From assembly GCA_013397865.1 (NCBI GenBank), contig VZTI01001183.1:73838-137837 (forward strand): a stretch of DNA of 64,000 bases, written 5' to 3'. Positions within the stretch are counted from its first letter, which is position 1. Each line of letters opens with the position of its first letter. Made by a program: the position numbers and the translations under genes. The stretch comes from Struthidea cinerea. Its lineage: Eukaryota; Chordata; Aves; Passeriformes; Corcoracidae. The notes under the pieces were generated by a model that was not told where the DNA came from, ran no database searches, and saw only the letters and a list, made by a program, of their open reading frames with translations. Positions 9,937 to 22,900 of this stretch are shown piece by piece.

Positions 9937-12612
9937 TAAAACCACCCACAAAGTTCTGTGTAATCAGGAATGATACAATTTGTAATAGTCTTTTTAAAAA
10001 CTCATGACAAGATTTAAAATATATTTTCAATTACAGTATTCATTTAGCCTTATTCAGTTAGGACAATAAAAAAAAGGAAAGTTTACGTTCTAAACAGATG
10101 AGACACACAAGAAAAATAGAACAGAACAGACAATTTCCACAACGACAATTTTTACATGTATGTTTGAATACTAGTATCAACATTTCAATGCATCTTGCTA
10201 CATAAACATGAAATCATGTACAACAACTGCTTGCACCAAAAAACATAGCTTAATTAGATCTTTCAAGTAACATGCAGTCACAACTCACAAGTCTTCAAGT
10301 ACTGCTGGTAAGGGTTCCCTTGTCTGCAAAGAAGATTTTAAGGTTCAGTTTCTCAGCTAGCGTAACTGCCCAGCTCCACCAGCCTCAGGGAGCTATGCTC
10401 AGTTATACTAGGAAAGAATCAGGCCCCAAATGTTTTTTTTTTCAGAAAAGAAGTAATTTTTACACTTTCTCCTGTAAATACTGTGACATAATGAAGTGCT
10501 TTTTCTTTCTGATTTTTTTCTCCCTGTACATCATCTTTTGCTTAAAAAAGTTAATTTTATGTTCCAGATTTCAATACAGTAGGTTGGTAACTGGGAATAA
10601 AACCTCAAATTCAGAGTTGAAAAATACCTATCAAACGCATCCCAAGGAAAGAAAGAAAGAGAGAAAAGAAGAAAGAGAGAAGGAAAAAAACCCCATGACT
10701 TTTTTTCGTTTGCTCTTGCATATTGTTAATCTTTTATCTTCCCAAGGCAGGAAGGAATTCATTAGCCATAGCATTTCAGTACAGTGTGTCCTTACATATT
10801 TATGTTCTTTCTTAATGACAGCAAATTCAGATCAGTACTTGTGACCTGGCGTGATACTGTCACATTATGAAGAGCTGTCTCTTCCAAACTGAACAAATAA
10901 TCATAGAATAATTCACTGGTAAAGACTGAAATGTATGAATGTTTGCATTGGTTAGAACTGGCTTTCTTTTAGCAGTACTGGGATAGCCCATTTGTTCTTC
11001 TTGACTAAAATTATTTTTTCATTTAGAGGACAAGAGCTTCATGAAGTTCAGCTGCTGCCTTTTGAGTTGCATGGATTAGACAGGCATTCACAAAGTTGGT
11101 ACAAAATCTGTTCTCATTAGGCTCTGCAGTATCACTGCAATGTAAAAATTTAAGAAGGAAAGTATCCTTTTCTTCAAACTTTTTTTTAACAAGAAGTTTG
11201 CATTGCATTGCTTAACTGCAATGTAGCGGGGCTATTGTTTACATAAAACTTCCATGGGCAGCAAGGGGAGCTCTGCAAGGACTCAGGCATGCAGAGCAAT
11301 GCCAGGGTTTTCCCTGGCAAGTAGCACCACAGTCAGGGAAGGCAGAAAGTGTTGGCTTTTAGCTTTGTGTCCCCAAACTCACCAGAGTGTGACAACAGCA
11401 TGCAACACTGTGCACTCTGCTGGGTGTGAAGTCAGGACAGAAGGGAGTTCAGTAGATTGTCACAACCCCAGTTTATATCATCAAGTAAAAGGGATCCAAG
11501 TTAAGATAAAGGGTAGCAAGTATTTTAAGAAAAACTACCAAAGCTTAAAAATAGCTTTTTTGACAATTTTGAGAGATTTCTGGGCTGGCCATTACCAAGA
11601 GGTACAAATCTTTTACCACATTGTCTTTTTAAGGACAGTGTTGGGCAAAGGACTGCCAATATAAGCAAATATTTAAAACCTGATAAAACCCAAGCAAGCC
11701 TCTTTTCAACCTGTATTTCTAAACTAAGAACAATCTGGATGTTACTGGCCAGTATGTGCACAGTAGGGATACCGTGAAATTAATTTCAGATGATTGTACA
11801 AATCAGTCATTTGGTAACTGTTTTGATTTATACTAGTGTCCTTTTATACTCTGATCAGTGTGACGGGATGCTCCGAAGGATGTAAGCTAAAGTGACATCC
11901 ATTTAAGGCTCCTTTATCCTTTCAATGCAATGCAAAGGACAGTAGTATAAATGAGAATCAGGGCCTCCATTCTTACTTTAAGACAACTCCCAAACCCTAG
12001 ACCCTTTTCCATTACAATATAATAAAAATACAGATATACATGTAAAAATATTGATCAGGTCACAAAACTTTCCACGACAGCATTAAAACATTCTGTGGCA
12101 ACAACTGTACTACTGAACATCAAAACTAGCAGTTCCCTTGCTCCACTGCAACAGCACTTCTTTGGAACACAGATCATCTGCTGTAACTGGCAACTGTAGT
12201 TTAAGTGCCAAACCTGTCCTCCCTACATACGTAGTTTTTGAGGTGTACACCTGTGTTCTGTGACTTTGTGAGGAATGTGTATAAGGTGTGCAAACTGTTG
12301 AAAAAAGCACCATTGATCACTCACACCAAAGCAAGTCACCTTCATGTTATTTAGCACCCCTGTCTTGCATTCACTGCAAGTATGCTGTTGGAAGATTCTA
12401 GCATTTGAATTGCAGTGCATGTGGAAAAATGCCATATATCATGGCCCAGTAGAAGAAGAAAGGAAAATAACACTGTCTGGAAGAATTAGGGATACAGCAT
12501 CAAGAAGCATCTCATATCTTTTAAAACTGAAGCTAGCAGTACATGGTTAAACACCACGAGCAGTTGTTGGGATGATGAACTGGGGAACTGGATTGGAAAA
12601 AGAATCCTGAAG

Positions 12613-12639
12613 TCTTTATGTCTCAGAAAGACATAAAGA
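12613..12639. repeat. Perfect 11-bp inverted repeat with 5-nt loop
   Basis: The arms are TCTTTATGTCT and AGACATAAAGA. Part of the right arm (GACATAAAGAAACA) recurs as a direct copy near 12832-12845. Confidence 0.85.
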
Positions 12640-13284
12640 AACAGTGATGCTGACACCTCAATACCCTTTAATAAAAGGCAGTAACTACTTAATTATTTTC
12701 TTCTCAAGCTCCTTCAATTTTTTGCCACAAAGAAAGAACATATTTTTTCCAAGCAGTCCCACGTTAGTTCAGGCATTTACCTTACATAATACTTGGATAT
12801 CTCACAAAGACTGTGACTGATCTAACCAGAAGACATAAAGAAACATGATTGCTCCTGCTCTTGCAATCATGCAGGGGCTGCAGCAGCTGTCTTGTGCCAG
12901 GAACTGAGCAGAGCTGTTAAGAGTGACTCAAAAGACCAAGAGGCCGTTCCACAGAGATGCTACCAACATGAAAAAATCCTGTGCACTGAGAAGGGATGAC
13001 TTTTTCTTCTCAGGGGGTGATCAGTTTTCTAGTCTTGCAAAGTCGCTCTTGTTTGGCTACTTGCAGATACAAGAACAGATTGTCACAACAACATCAAAAA
13101 ATCTGAAAAGTAACTGGAAAATTGATTATTTGATTAAAAAAAGTAAGAAAACAGTGATTTTGACAGATTATGAATTGTCCCTCTCTATTGGAATTTTAAA
13201 AAATCCCAACTGTAATATTCTAGGTGCTGTATGAAAAAACATGAAGTAAAAGCCCTAGAACTGTAACATATAGAATGTAAGATC

Positions 13285-13458
13285 CTGGAATCACAGACTG
13301 GCTTGGGTTGGAAGGGACCTTAAAGCTCACCATGTTCCAACCCCCTACCATGGGCAGGGACACCTTCCACTACACGTGGTTGCTTCAAGCCCTGTCCAGC
13401 CTGGCCTGGGACACTTACAGGGATGGGGCAGCCACAGCTTCTGGGTAGCCTGTTCCAG
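13285..13458 (-). mobile_element. CR1 LINE fragment (3' end)
   Basis: Read as written, the sequence is the reverse complement of the CR1 3' end, with GGTTGGAAGGGACCTTAAAG, TTCCAACCCCCTACCATGGG, CAGGGACACCTTCCACTA and GCCTGTTCCAG in the expected order. It is truncated after the last of these. CR1 is the main avian non-LTR retroposon. Confidence 0.95.
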
Positions 13459-14412
13459 ATGACTGAAAGACATGGATTTTAGGGGAGAGTCCCAAGGAGA
13501 ATAGCTTCATATGACAGTCCTGAGATGAAGATAGCTGATTTCCATACAAAGCAGGACAGCATGCAGGGAGACTCGCAAGCAGGCTGACAGCTGTGCTGCT
13601 AATGCCGAATGCTGAAGCAGATCTGCAAAGGGAAAAACTTTTGGAGTAGTTACAAGCATTGAAAGCATCCAGCAGCAGGTAACAAAGTGAGCCAGCACTA
13701 ACTGCTAACCACAGCTGATGATCCAGAAAGACCATGGAGTGAGAAAGATGGCTGGAGTATCCAGCGTCACCTTTACAGAGTAGAAAGTGATATCTACTAA
13801 TCAACACTAGCCATATTAAGTGTTTTTTAGGGAGACAACACAGCATCATGTAGAAGTAAGTCTTCATAATTTAGTCAAGTATGTGACAGTATTAAACAAA
13901 GAGTTTTGCGTATTCTCTAAAAGAACCAAAGAAGTTTTAACAGGGAAGTAATAAACACAGCATATTTTTAACGACTCCTTAGAAGTGATCCGTATGTATC
14001 CTGGTGCCTGATCAGGTTCTACTATTAGAAATCCTTGGTCTTTCAGGAAACCTCAAATGCAAAACTCTTTCATTTATGTAATTACAATTTTGTAGCAACA
14101 TCCTGAAGCAGCATGTAGACAACTTGTGAAGACCGACTAAACATCAGGTAATCCCAAAAGAGACTGAAACCACTTCCTGAACTGTTAGAGTAAGTAGCCA
14201 CATCCTCTAGACTTTTGACACTGGGCACTCTCTTTTAGATTCAAGGAGAATGTAAGTGTGTCACAGACAAAATAAGCCACTGAATTTAAAGTCACATGGA
14301 CCAAAAGAAGTGTTAGTATAGGGAAGTACCATGGCAACTACATGTACATGGGTTGACTCAAAAACCAATTGTACCTTCACAACTTTGCCTATGATTTACT
14401 TACGCTGTGCAG
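13459..14412. other. Intergenic, nothing recognised
   Basis: Single-copy-looking sequence between two CR1 fragments. A minus-strand open frame at 13415-13867 starts inside CR1 and has no similarity to a known protein. Confidence 0.6.
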
Positions 14413-14475
14413 AGAATCATTAAGGTTGGAAAGGACCTTAAAGACCATCAAGTCCAACCAGCATCCCATCAGCTT
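14413..14475 (-). mobile_element. Short CR1 LINE fragment
   Basis: The elements AGAATCATTAAGGTTGGAAA, GGACCTTAAAGACCATCAAG and TCCAACC match the reverse complement of the extreme 3' end of a CR1 element. Only about 60 bases remain. Confidence 0.9.
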
Positions 14476-17400
14476 TCTATATTCTCTATCTTGATGGTGG
14501 GAAGGGGCAGCAGGCTGGTGATGACAGCGGTGCTACCTTGTTTGTCTACACAGATAAAGAAAAGAGTCAAGAGAGACCAACTCTCTCGCTCCTTTTTTTT
14601 TTTTCTTTTTAAACCAGTATCTGCAGGCAGAGACCAAAGGAGAGATTTTTGTCTGTGGAGGAACTGTGGAAAGAGGTGAATTTGTACGTAATACCCACAA
14701 CGAAACATCTTACTGGTTAGAGCAGTGCTGTGACACAGCCATTGCAGTGCAGTACCATGGTGTCACAATAATCAATGGAAAGATATTCCCTGTGCACTTC
14801 CTCCTGTAAGTCAGATCAAGACCTGATAAAGCAGGAATTCCCCAATGTGATTGGACTGTTCCTCCTCTTTAATTGCTATTTAAGATCAGATCGCCACAGG
14901 TCACAGCTTGGCAGACAGCTTTCACACAAGAAATAAAACACCATTTTATGGAGTAGACGTCACAAAGACCCTAATCTGAATTTTAGTGACCACAATAAGC
15001 CTGAAAGAGTTTGTCCCACACTGCCTGAATGTAACTGGTGTTAACATACACAAAACATGGAAGTGGCTGTGCAATTGAGTTTTTCATGTATCTGAGAGCA
15101 CAGCTATTTCCTTCTGATAGCCTAGAAATTACAGGATTTCTATGGAAAACAACCATATATAAAAACGGATTACAAAGCTGATGACTGATAAATGGAGTTA
15201 ATTTCAACATTAGAGAAGTTGCATGGGAAGTGAAAGAGCGAGACTGACGTCTGAGTTGGCACAGACATTGGTCAACTGTTGTCCATATCCATCCAGTTAA
15301 ATATGGAAATTGCAGGAAAACTTGATAAATGAGCACTTTGCAGTCAGCAGGGCTGCAGCAGTGTGAACAGGACCCAAATTTAATCCACCAAATTTAGTTA
15401 ATATTGCAATGAAATCAAAAAGGTCTTTTAAAAACCCCATACAGTTGTATGTTAGAAAGAATCTTAAGTACTAGACAAGTTGTCATTTACCCATGCTTAA
15501 CATAAAATGTTGCTCAAAATACTAGTTATTTCCTGTTCTACATCTAGAGATGCACTGTCATAGGTAAGACAAGGACTTTCACCAGCAGTTAAGATTCTTA
15601 AGTAAAAGTTAGCTTAGAAAGTCCTCAAAAAATCTGAGTACAACTGTTACAAGTTGGAAGCTGCAAGTATTTGTACTTACAAAGCTTCTTGGATCTTGTG
15701 ACTGAAGTATTTATAGAAATATTTCTTTCCATTTCCTGCAATACACTAGCATGTGAAAAATCAATAAATTCGCTGTTTAACTGGACACAACTGCAGCGAC
15801 TCCCACAGGGAGTCAAACAGAACTGGTCCTGCAACAAGGCCTGCTCCTCCCCTCCCCCCTCCATAGCAGAGGTGGAGTCATAGTACTGGACCCAATGGAC
15901 AAAGGGATGAGACACGTTTCTTCTGGGAAGTCAGAGGTGTCCTCTGTTGAGTCATGACAGTTTTCGCTGGCATACTGTAAAAAGTGATCCAAAGACAAGC
16001 ACAGCCCACTGCCAGCCCACACCTGAATCCATGTGCTGGTTTTTCACCCAGAACTTTGTGCCAGCTGACAGAAACCAAGTAAAATGTGCAGGTCTGACCT
16101 AGCCAGTTACCTTAATTTTAGATCCAGCTCCTGGTCTGGCTACCCAAGAAGGACTTGGGTTAAAACATAAGAGCAAATTACAAGTGGTTGTGTGGGCGGC
16201 AAAGGAAAGAACAGACCCACAGAGTTGAAGATTTTAAGAGATAAATACTGTTATAAAATGATAACCTTACTGAAAACAACACAATTTGTCTACAAGACTG
16301 ATAAATATTCTGAAGTGTTACAAGAAATAGCACAGAGTTGTAAAACCAGTAAATAGTTGCTTTTTCTATACTGCAGTACAGCAATAGAAAGGATCAGCTT
16401 CTCAAATCACAACCCCACTACGTGTCCAGCAGGAAGTGGAAGTGGGCAAACCTGCCTGGTAGGACACATTGACAAAGCAGTTTAGGTGATAGCCAAGGAA
16501 AGAGCACCGTGGGTGATATGTTATTGTATAGATGGTATATTTCTCTCATGTAAGTAATATTAATGAAGTAGTAACTGTGAGTTTAGCACCTATCAGTTAA
16601 TAGTATTAATTACGTTAAGATACGCATTTCTTTGTTAGAATCGCCATTTCAAGAAAAAGTAGACCTGGGCTACCTGTTTGAAGGGATCCTTTTAGATCCA
16701 CCTTTCAGTGCCTCACTTCTTAGAGGAAAGCTGCTGGTTTTTCAATGAAACATTTTTATCTGAAGTTTCCAATAAGTAAAATATGGGCATTTGTAGGAGC
16801 AGATTCAAGTAAGAATGATCCACTTTAATGGTATGAACATTTTAAAAGGTAAAGAGATGGCTCTGTAACTTACTCATTTTGTGTGGAAAATTTGTCACAT
16901 GGGAGTGCTGAATTACAGCATTACAGAAACTGAAGCTGTCAGGGCTATCAGTGAAACCAATAAACAAATCTGTACATGGTGTGGGACAAATACATGACTG
17001 GAACAGTTAAGGAATGTACAGTACTACTGACTGTATGAACAGCTGCAATTCCTACTAATCTTCGGCTCACCAAAAATATACAAGTTTTAAAATGGAAATC
17101 TAAGGCACACAAAATACCATAATTATTTGATGTATACTGTATATTACATAGTCAATAAGCATAAAACTGCTGGTATAAAACAATGGCATAATATTGGTTC
17201 TGTTTCATCATTATTTACAATCCCTTCATATCCTCTATTTAATATTAAGCTTTGAACTAAAATTTGCAGCATACCCGATTTTTACAAGTTTTAGTTAAAA
17301 TAGGTAAGATACAAAGAACTGGTTCAATTCCTCCATCCTCTGCCATCAATAGCTGTGTTAATTTGAACAGGAATCTGTAGAACTGAACCCAAGATCATTA

Positions 17401-18934
17401 CATAGTGATTGCTACTTCAGACCTGGCTCCTGCAAACAGTGCACGTGGCTACAGGAGAACAGTCTCATGGATCTACAGCCGCACCAAAGGATTTGTAGCA
17501 CCAAGGTCCTGACTGGCACTATGTGTTCAAAACACCATTGATGTACTTTTCGTACCGAAACTGTAAATAGAGTTCTTGCACTTCAGCTTCTCAAGGAAAA
17601 AGCACCTTGTCTTTAAATAAAGCAGATCTAGATAGTTCATATTCCTCTATACAGCACCACTACAGTATAATATTATCAAGTATATTATTAGTATGTTTTC
17701 ACACTGGAAAAGTGACTTCATTCTACCTACACGTTCCCCAGCCGGGGTGGGCGCCGAGGCAGAAGGAGGGGACAGCTTTGTGTGTGGGCCTGATCCTGCA
17801 ATGCTCAGACCCCAGGGAGTCCTGGTGTCAGTGCTCCTCCTGGCTCCAACCGGCTCGCATGGAAGAAGTTGCAGGACGAGGTCAGTCCTTAGCTAACGTT
17901 GTCATTTGGTCATTTGTTTAAATAAATAAGTTTAAACAAGAAATACATAGGAGAGGAGAATCAGAAAGAAGAGTGGGATGCTACAGTATTTAAAAGCAAT
18001 GGAGTGTCTGTTTTCCCTCTGGTTTAGCAAATACTTGTTTCATGATATGTCACTTTCTCAAGAGAAGAACATAAATTTCAAGGAAGGATACAACCCTTTC
18101 CATGTGAAATGTATAAATTGCTTCAAAAATTTACAAAACATTTTTGTAAAAAAACTGAACTCAGAAAGTTGGTGAATATTACAGATAGGTTATTCTTAAC
18201 AAAAAATTTGCTGCTAAATATCAGAAATTTGGTAAGTTTTCCAACACTTCCTTTGTATTTTTCCCAAATTATTTTTTTTTATCAGCATAGGATAAGGCAG
18301 CTCTAGGGGGTATTTTTTTATCCCAAAACAGTCCTACCCCTGAGGCATGAGGAACATTTGGTTGCCGTGTTAACTTAGTACGCTGCAAACAAATGAGACT
18401 GGTGCACTTATTGCTCAAAGAAACCATAACAAATGCTGCCTTAAAAAAAGCCAGATAATATTCATAACTCCCAATAGCAACACATGTATTGACCAGGCAT
18501 CTCCTCATTTCATGTTTGTACACTCTCTTGAAAAAGAATAAGAGGTTCTATAATCCATAACTTTGTTTATATGCAACATAAAATCTTCAATGAAAAAAGG
18601 GCAAGTTAAAAACAACCACATATGCTATCAGCATACATCCTGCAGCTGTAACACCATGGAACTCTACACAGCAAGAATAAAATCATTTCTTCTGTAGAGT
18701 ATGCACAAACCTTAGACAATATGATCCTTATACTATACTATTTCAAGTTAATTTTAAAAATAGAAAGTGCTTTTAAAATATATATTTACAGCTTAGAAAC
18801 AACTTCCAGCCATCATTACCAATAACTTCATTCTACTGACAAATCTAAAGAACAAAATTCATTGGTTTTCTAAAAGATTTATCTGTAATTTGGACTATAT
18901 AGGAATGGTTGGAAGTTGTTAAAGCAATGGCACC
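14476..18934. other. Intergenic or extended TET1 3'UTR
   Basis: No exon is recognised. Towards 17-19 kb the sequence is AT-rich and UTR-like on the minus strand. It includes Pumilio-type UGUAAAUA motifs (18783-18790 and 17212-17219), an ATTAAA at 17239-17244 and one 8-mer miR-29 site (17496-17503). A longer TET1 3'UTR isoform is possible. Confidence 0.45.
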
Positions 18935-18955
18935 ATGAAGTAATAATTCAGCTTA

Positions 18956-18961
18956 TTTATT
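18956..18961 (-). terminator. TET1: TET1 proximal poly(A) signal AATAAA
   Basis: This AATAAA is about 440 nt after the TET1 stop codon, the nearest one I found downstream. It is followed by AT-rich sequence and then TGGTG/TTGCTTT-type bases that could serve as the downstream element. The last of three miR-29 sites lies 22 nt before it. Confidence 0.6.
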
Positions 18962-18982
18962 TTTAACTGTTTGATGTGGTTA

Positions 18983-18989
18983 AGCACCA
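18983..18989 (-). promoter_or_regulatory. miR-29 seed site (7-mer) in TET1 3'UTR
   Basis: UGGUGCU on the mRNA strand is complementary to bases 2-8 of miR-29. miR-29 is an established repressor of mammalian TET1. Confidence 0.6.
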
Positions 18990-19091
18990 AGAGCTGTGTA
19001 GAGCTATAACTGTATAACTTGATTTAACACCATAAAATGTGAACCTGTTAAAATCCCTATAAATGATTTTTGTAGTAAACAGACGATTTAA

Positions 19092-19098
19092 AGCACCA
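19092..19098 (-). promoter_or_regulatory. miR-29 seed site (7-mer) in TET1 3'UTR
   Basis: Second UGGUGCU on the mRNA strand, about 110 nt from the first. Confidence 0.6.
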
Positions 19099-19217
19099 AA
19101 ATATAAATTCCTAAAGGTAATAAACTGAATGATTCAATCAAGGTTAATAACCTAAACAAAATCTTTTTTAGAATGTATTAAAACTATACAACTTTTTTTT
19201 TGCTTAAAATGTGCTTG

Positions 19218-19224
19218 AGCACCA
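19218..19224 (-). promoter_or_regulatory. miR-29 seed site (7-mer) in TET1 3'UTR
   Basis: Third UGGUGCU, the nearest to the stop codon, about 125 nt from the second. Confidence 0.6.
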
Positions 19225-19397
19225 CCAAATGTTAAAAGTCACAGTTTAAGAAGAAATCCCCCCCCTTTTTTTTGTTTTTACCTCAGCCTTAAAATGGTTG
19301 AGATGAGCAAATAGTAAACGACACGAGACTTGTTCTTTAACAGCACCTTAAAGAAACACCGTGTAACTGCACCAGGAGGGGCACACGACACCGACAC

Positions 19398-20539
19398 CTA
19401 TGCCCAATGGTTGTAGGGCCCTGCCACTCGTGTCAGGGCGTATGAAGATACTGTGATTACGTTATCCTTGGTTACTGTTAATGCTCTGCGGGATGGAATT
19501 TGGTTGAACTCGTTGTCTTCATAAAAAATATCTCTGTTTTCACTTGGTTGCTTTGCTTTCCTGTTGCTAGAGTTCAGTTCAGGATTCTCCGTTCCCAGTC
19601 GTTCTGCTTCTTTTTCTTTCTCTCTCGCCCTCTCAGCCATCTTTGCTTCCCACATGGCTAAACCATGTTTTGGCTCATTTAAATTTTTATGTTGGTAAAA
19701 AACTAAAGAAATTCTTGTGGGATGATTGCGGTTGGGTTTTTTAATTGGCGTGGTAGCATGGAGTTCACGTCTTGCACATTCAATTAAGATAGAACCATGA
19801 GAAGGTGCCACAGCAACCCCACCAATGTCATCATCCAAAAAATTGTGCTCGCTGTCTGACCACAATTCCTCAGCCTTTTCTTCAGAATCAGCTGGTTGTC
19901 CCAGTGCACTGTTTTGCTTTTCGTCAACACAGTCAAAGTCACACATTTGTCCTCGATGGGAGCTGCCCTTTTCCCCTGGGCACCCGTGGGAACAGTCAGC
20001 TTCGTTTATGACAGCATCCTTTGCCGAAGAGCTTAGCGGTACTGATGAGTCACAAGAGCTGATCATCTCTGAGAAAGGAGAACTGTCCAACTGAAGCTGA
20101 CAATTCTGTTTGTCTGGCTGATGTTCAAGTATAGTGGGCAGGGGCTCTTTGTGGGCTGGGAGGCCTGGAGCAGTGACCTCGGGAAGAATCGGTGGCACAC
20201 CATTCACCTTATCGTTCAGCAGAATTCCAGTATAGTCTTTGACCGACACATCAAAGTTCTTGCAATTAACATAAGGTGTCACATGAGGTTGCTTGGTGCT
20301 GCATTCAAAATACCCGTAGGGAACTGAAAAATCTTGTTGAATGTTAGTCACTGCAGTTAGGCCAGGCTTATGTGCGAGAGATGGATAGGGATGTAAACTA
20401 TCCACCTTAAAGGGGGAGGAAGTTGTGTACTGTTTTAATAAAGAGCAATTTTTAGTAGTGTTTGAAGTATGTTTCATGGCATAAAGGTGGTTGGAAGTCT
20501 CCATTTTTATTCCAGGTTTTAAAGCATCTGTTTTGTTCC
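19398..20539 (-). CDS. TET1: TET1 exon 12 (last exon): second half of the dioxygenase fold and C-terminus
   Basis: This exon encodes the low-complexity insert and then the C-terminal half of the TET double-stranded beta-helix. After about 220 poorly conserved residues comes ELWSDSEHNFLDDDIGG, then GSILIECARRELHATTP, then NHPTRISLVFYQHKN. The His of ELHATTP (19758-19760) is the third iron ligand by comparison with TET2 H1881. The Arg of HPTRIS (19713-19715) is the 2-oxoglutarate-binding residue, like TET2 R1896. The protein ends in AGPYNHWA, close to the human TET1 end AGPYNHWV and unlike TET2 or TET3, which supports the paralogue call. The acceptor TTCTAG is at 20540-20545; the stop is TAG at 19400-19398. 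Unlike human TET1, it keeps a WEAKMAERAREKE segment similar to TET2. Confidence 0.97.
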
Positions 20540-22900
20540 CTAGAAGAAATGCACACCAAAGTGTAAGTACTTCTCAATCAATAAAATACCTCTCTTATAT
20601 TTTCATACTTGCTTTCTAACATGAAAAATGCACCTTGACTACAGATTTTTCAAAATGGTGATTTTTAGCTTTTTAGGAATATCTCTATGACTGTATGTGT
20701 GTGTATATATATATATATATATATCTCTCTCTCTCTCTCTCTCTAAAGTAACCTTGCTCAATTAACGCCTTAACCATTTCCAGTCAGGCTGCTGGTGGAT
20801 AAAATAGAAAGGTATTTCACAGAGGGATGAAGAAAATAAACAGATAAAATGAAATAACCACTGAATCCCAATTCACACAGCCCAGTCCCACAGAAATGCT
20901 TCCCAGCAGCTGACTGCTGGCCTTCAGTTTTTACATAGTTGATGAAATTCAGTCTGAAATTCAGCCTGTGAATCAGTCAAAATTCTGACCTGCCTTAACC
21001 CCACATTATGATCAAAGGAGAAAGCTTGTTTATGGATCTTGTCCATCACAGCAAAAAAAGTTACTGAATTACAATGATTCATGCATTCCAATACTCAGAA
21101 ACTGCCTTTAAAAAAAAAGAAAAAAAAGCATCTGGCAACATGCTCCAGGTAATCTGTCCTCATAAAATGAATTTTGAGTCATGTGATTTGGCTGTCTTCC
21201 ATCTTTCCATCTAACTGCTTCATTATTTCAGATCTTTGTGCAGACATCCTTGTTCAATTTCTGTCAGTTCCCTAATCAATTTCTAGCCATGGCTGCCTAC
21301 TGCTGGGCTTGGTTGGGGAACAGGCTCCTCACATGACTGATTCTCATCATGGGTGGGTTCAGCCCGGAGTCCACGGGAGTAGTGGGAAAGATTTCCATTG
21401 ACTTTGATGGGCTTTGCATCATGCTCTGCAATGGCTTTACATGTGTTTTGCCAGCAGACTGGCACCCCACAGAGAGCCCTTGCTTACTCTCATAAAAGAC
21501 TGTCAATGTTTCTTCTTTATTCCATAGATACACAGAATGGTTAATTGTTTTACACAGTGTAGAAGCACTATTCTTTCTTCTATTCTGTCTCCTAGTAATT
21601 TATAAATTAGTGATGAATTAAAAACATTCCTCCAACAGGAATGCAAAAAATTCAAAGTGATATAATGACAGGCACAATAGTTAGTATGCAAAAACTGAAA
21701 GCTGTACGGGGACATGAGGAGGCCACACCAACTCTTTAAAAACCCGTTCTATGAAATAAAACACAAAGCATTTAATGACATTAACAGCCCCCACCCCAGA
21801 GCAAGGCCTTTGCCCTAAAGATTTTAAACACAGCATTTGAGAATTGCATTCTCCATCACCTGAGAAGAGAGATGTGCAGTCTGTGAAAATAAGTTTTAAC
21901 AACCCACGGCACTCAATTACAAAAGTGTAGCAAATGGATTTTTGTTTTTTAAATGTTATCCCCCCAAAATGCAGACATTCTTTGAAACACGTTTAGCTGT
22001 TATTCCTCCCCTTAAATCTGCTACATAGGTCTGGATGTCTCTCATGAAATAAAATTCAAAATTACAGCAGATGGGCTAATTTTCCTCTCTTCTTCCCAAC
22101 AGGCGGTGCTTTAATTTTATCTTTCACCCGCTAATCAGAGATTTTAAGTCCATGGCTTCTTCATCCATGGCTTCTTCCACCTCTTCCTTCTTTTCTACTT
22201 CTCATTACTGCCCAGTCCCATCCAATAGCGCTACCCTGTGGAGGCCTGACCCAAGATCTGACACCAGGTGCCACAGTGTAGACCAGCAGTGCCTCCGTGC
22301 ACCTCGGCCCAGGCACAGCTCTGTGCTGCCCAGACGGGGGTTGTGGCAGAGGAAAAACCAGGGCCTCCCTGGCACCTGCTGCTGACAGACTCCACTGCCC
22401 TGCTCCTTGTTAGCAGTCCTGCAAGGGACAATTTGCACTGTCATTTGACAAAACCTGGGGGATTTTGCAAATCTCTTGCTGTGCAGCAGCATCCGTGCCA
22501 TTGATAGGAAATTATCACAGCTCAGATTCTGAGAAAGCCATTATCTGCCATAGGCAGTGGAGAACACAGTTCTTTAAAGTGCCAGAAATTCAAGTTGCTT
22601 ATTTAGGTAAACATTCCAACAATGTTCTTTCAAGATGGTCAAACTGCCATTATTTATTAGAATAAGGGAACTTGGAAATACTTCACAGGTGTTCACACAC
22701 CACCAACAAACTATTTTTGGGTAATCATCTGTATTTTTTTCTGCATCAAGAGACAACACTGGCTACAGTGACTTGTTCATTAGCCCTTAAAATGCAGAAT
22801 ATGCAAGTAGTTTATTTTAAAGGAGCTTTTCCTTCCCATCAGATGCATAACAGAACACAGAACCAGAACCAACTGGCAGAATTTCATAAGCATCACTCAC
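20540..22900 (-). other. TET1: TET1 intron 11
   Basis: Intron between exons 11 and 12. It holds a compound TG/TA/CT microsatellite (20695-20744) about 155-205 nt before the acceptor and a somewhat GC-richer patch near 22140-22400. No repeat family or exon is recognised. Confidence 0.9.
20695..20744. repeat. Compound (TG)n(TA)n(CT)n microsatellite
   Basis: Three adjoining dinucleotide arrays. On the TET1 strand the order is (AG)n(TA)n(CA)n. Confidence 0.97.

Larger units (their letters stand above)
6691..13284. other. Intergenic, no gene recognised
   Basis: AT-rich sequence with no exon matching a known protein. A possible distal TET1 poly(A) signal lies at 9931-9936 (minus strand). An inverted repeat lies at 12613-12639. 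A G/A-rich run lies near 10647-10690. An open stretch on both strands at about 8770-8980 resembles nothing I know. Confidence 0.6.
18935..19397 (-). other. TET1: TET1 3'UTR (short form)
   Basis: Untranslated sequence from the stop codon to about 20 nt past the AATAAA at 18961-18956. It is AT-rich and has T/A runs near 19190-19275. It holds three UGGUGCU sites for the miR-29 seed. The 3' limit is inferred. Confidence 0.6.

Noticed and set aside
10272..10844. 190-codon plus-strand open frame
   Set aside because: Composition follows AT-rich DNA and a GAAA-type repeat. No homology recognised, no splice context, and it is antisense to possible TET1 3'UTR.
13415..13867. 150-codon minus-strand open frame
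   Set aside because: It begins in a CR1 3' fragment, a part of CR1 that is not coding, and has no homology.
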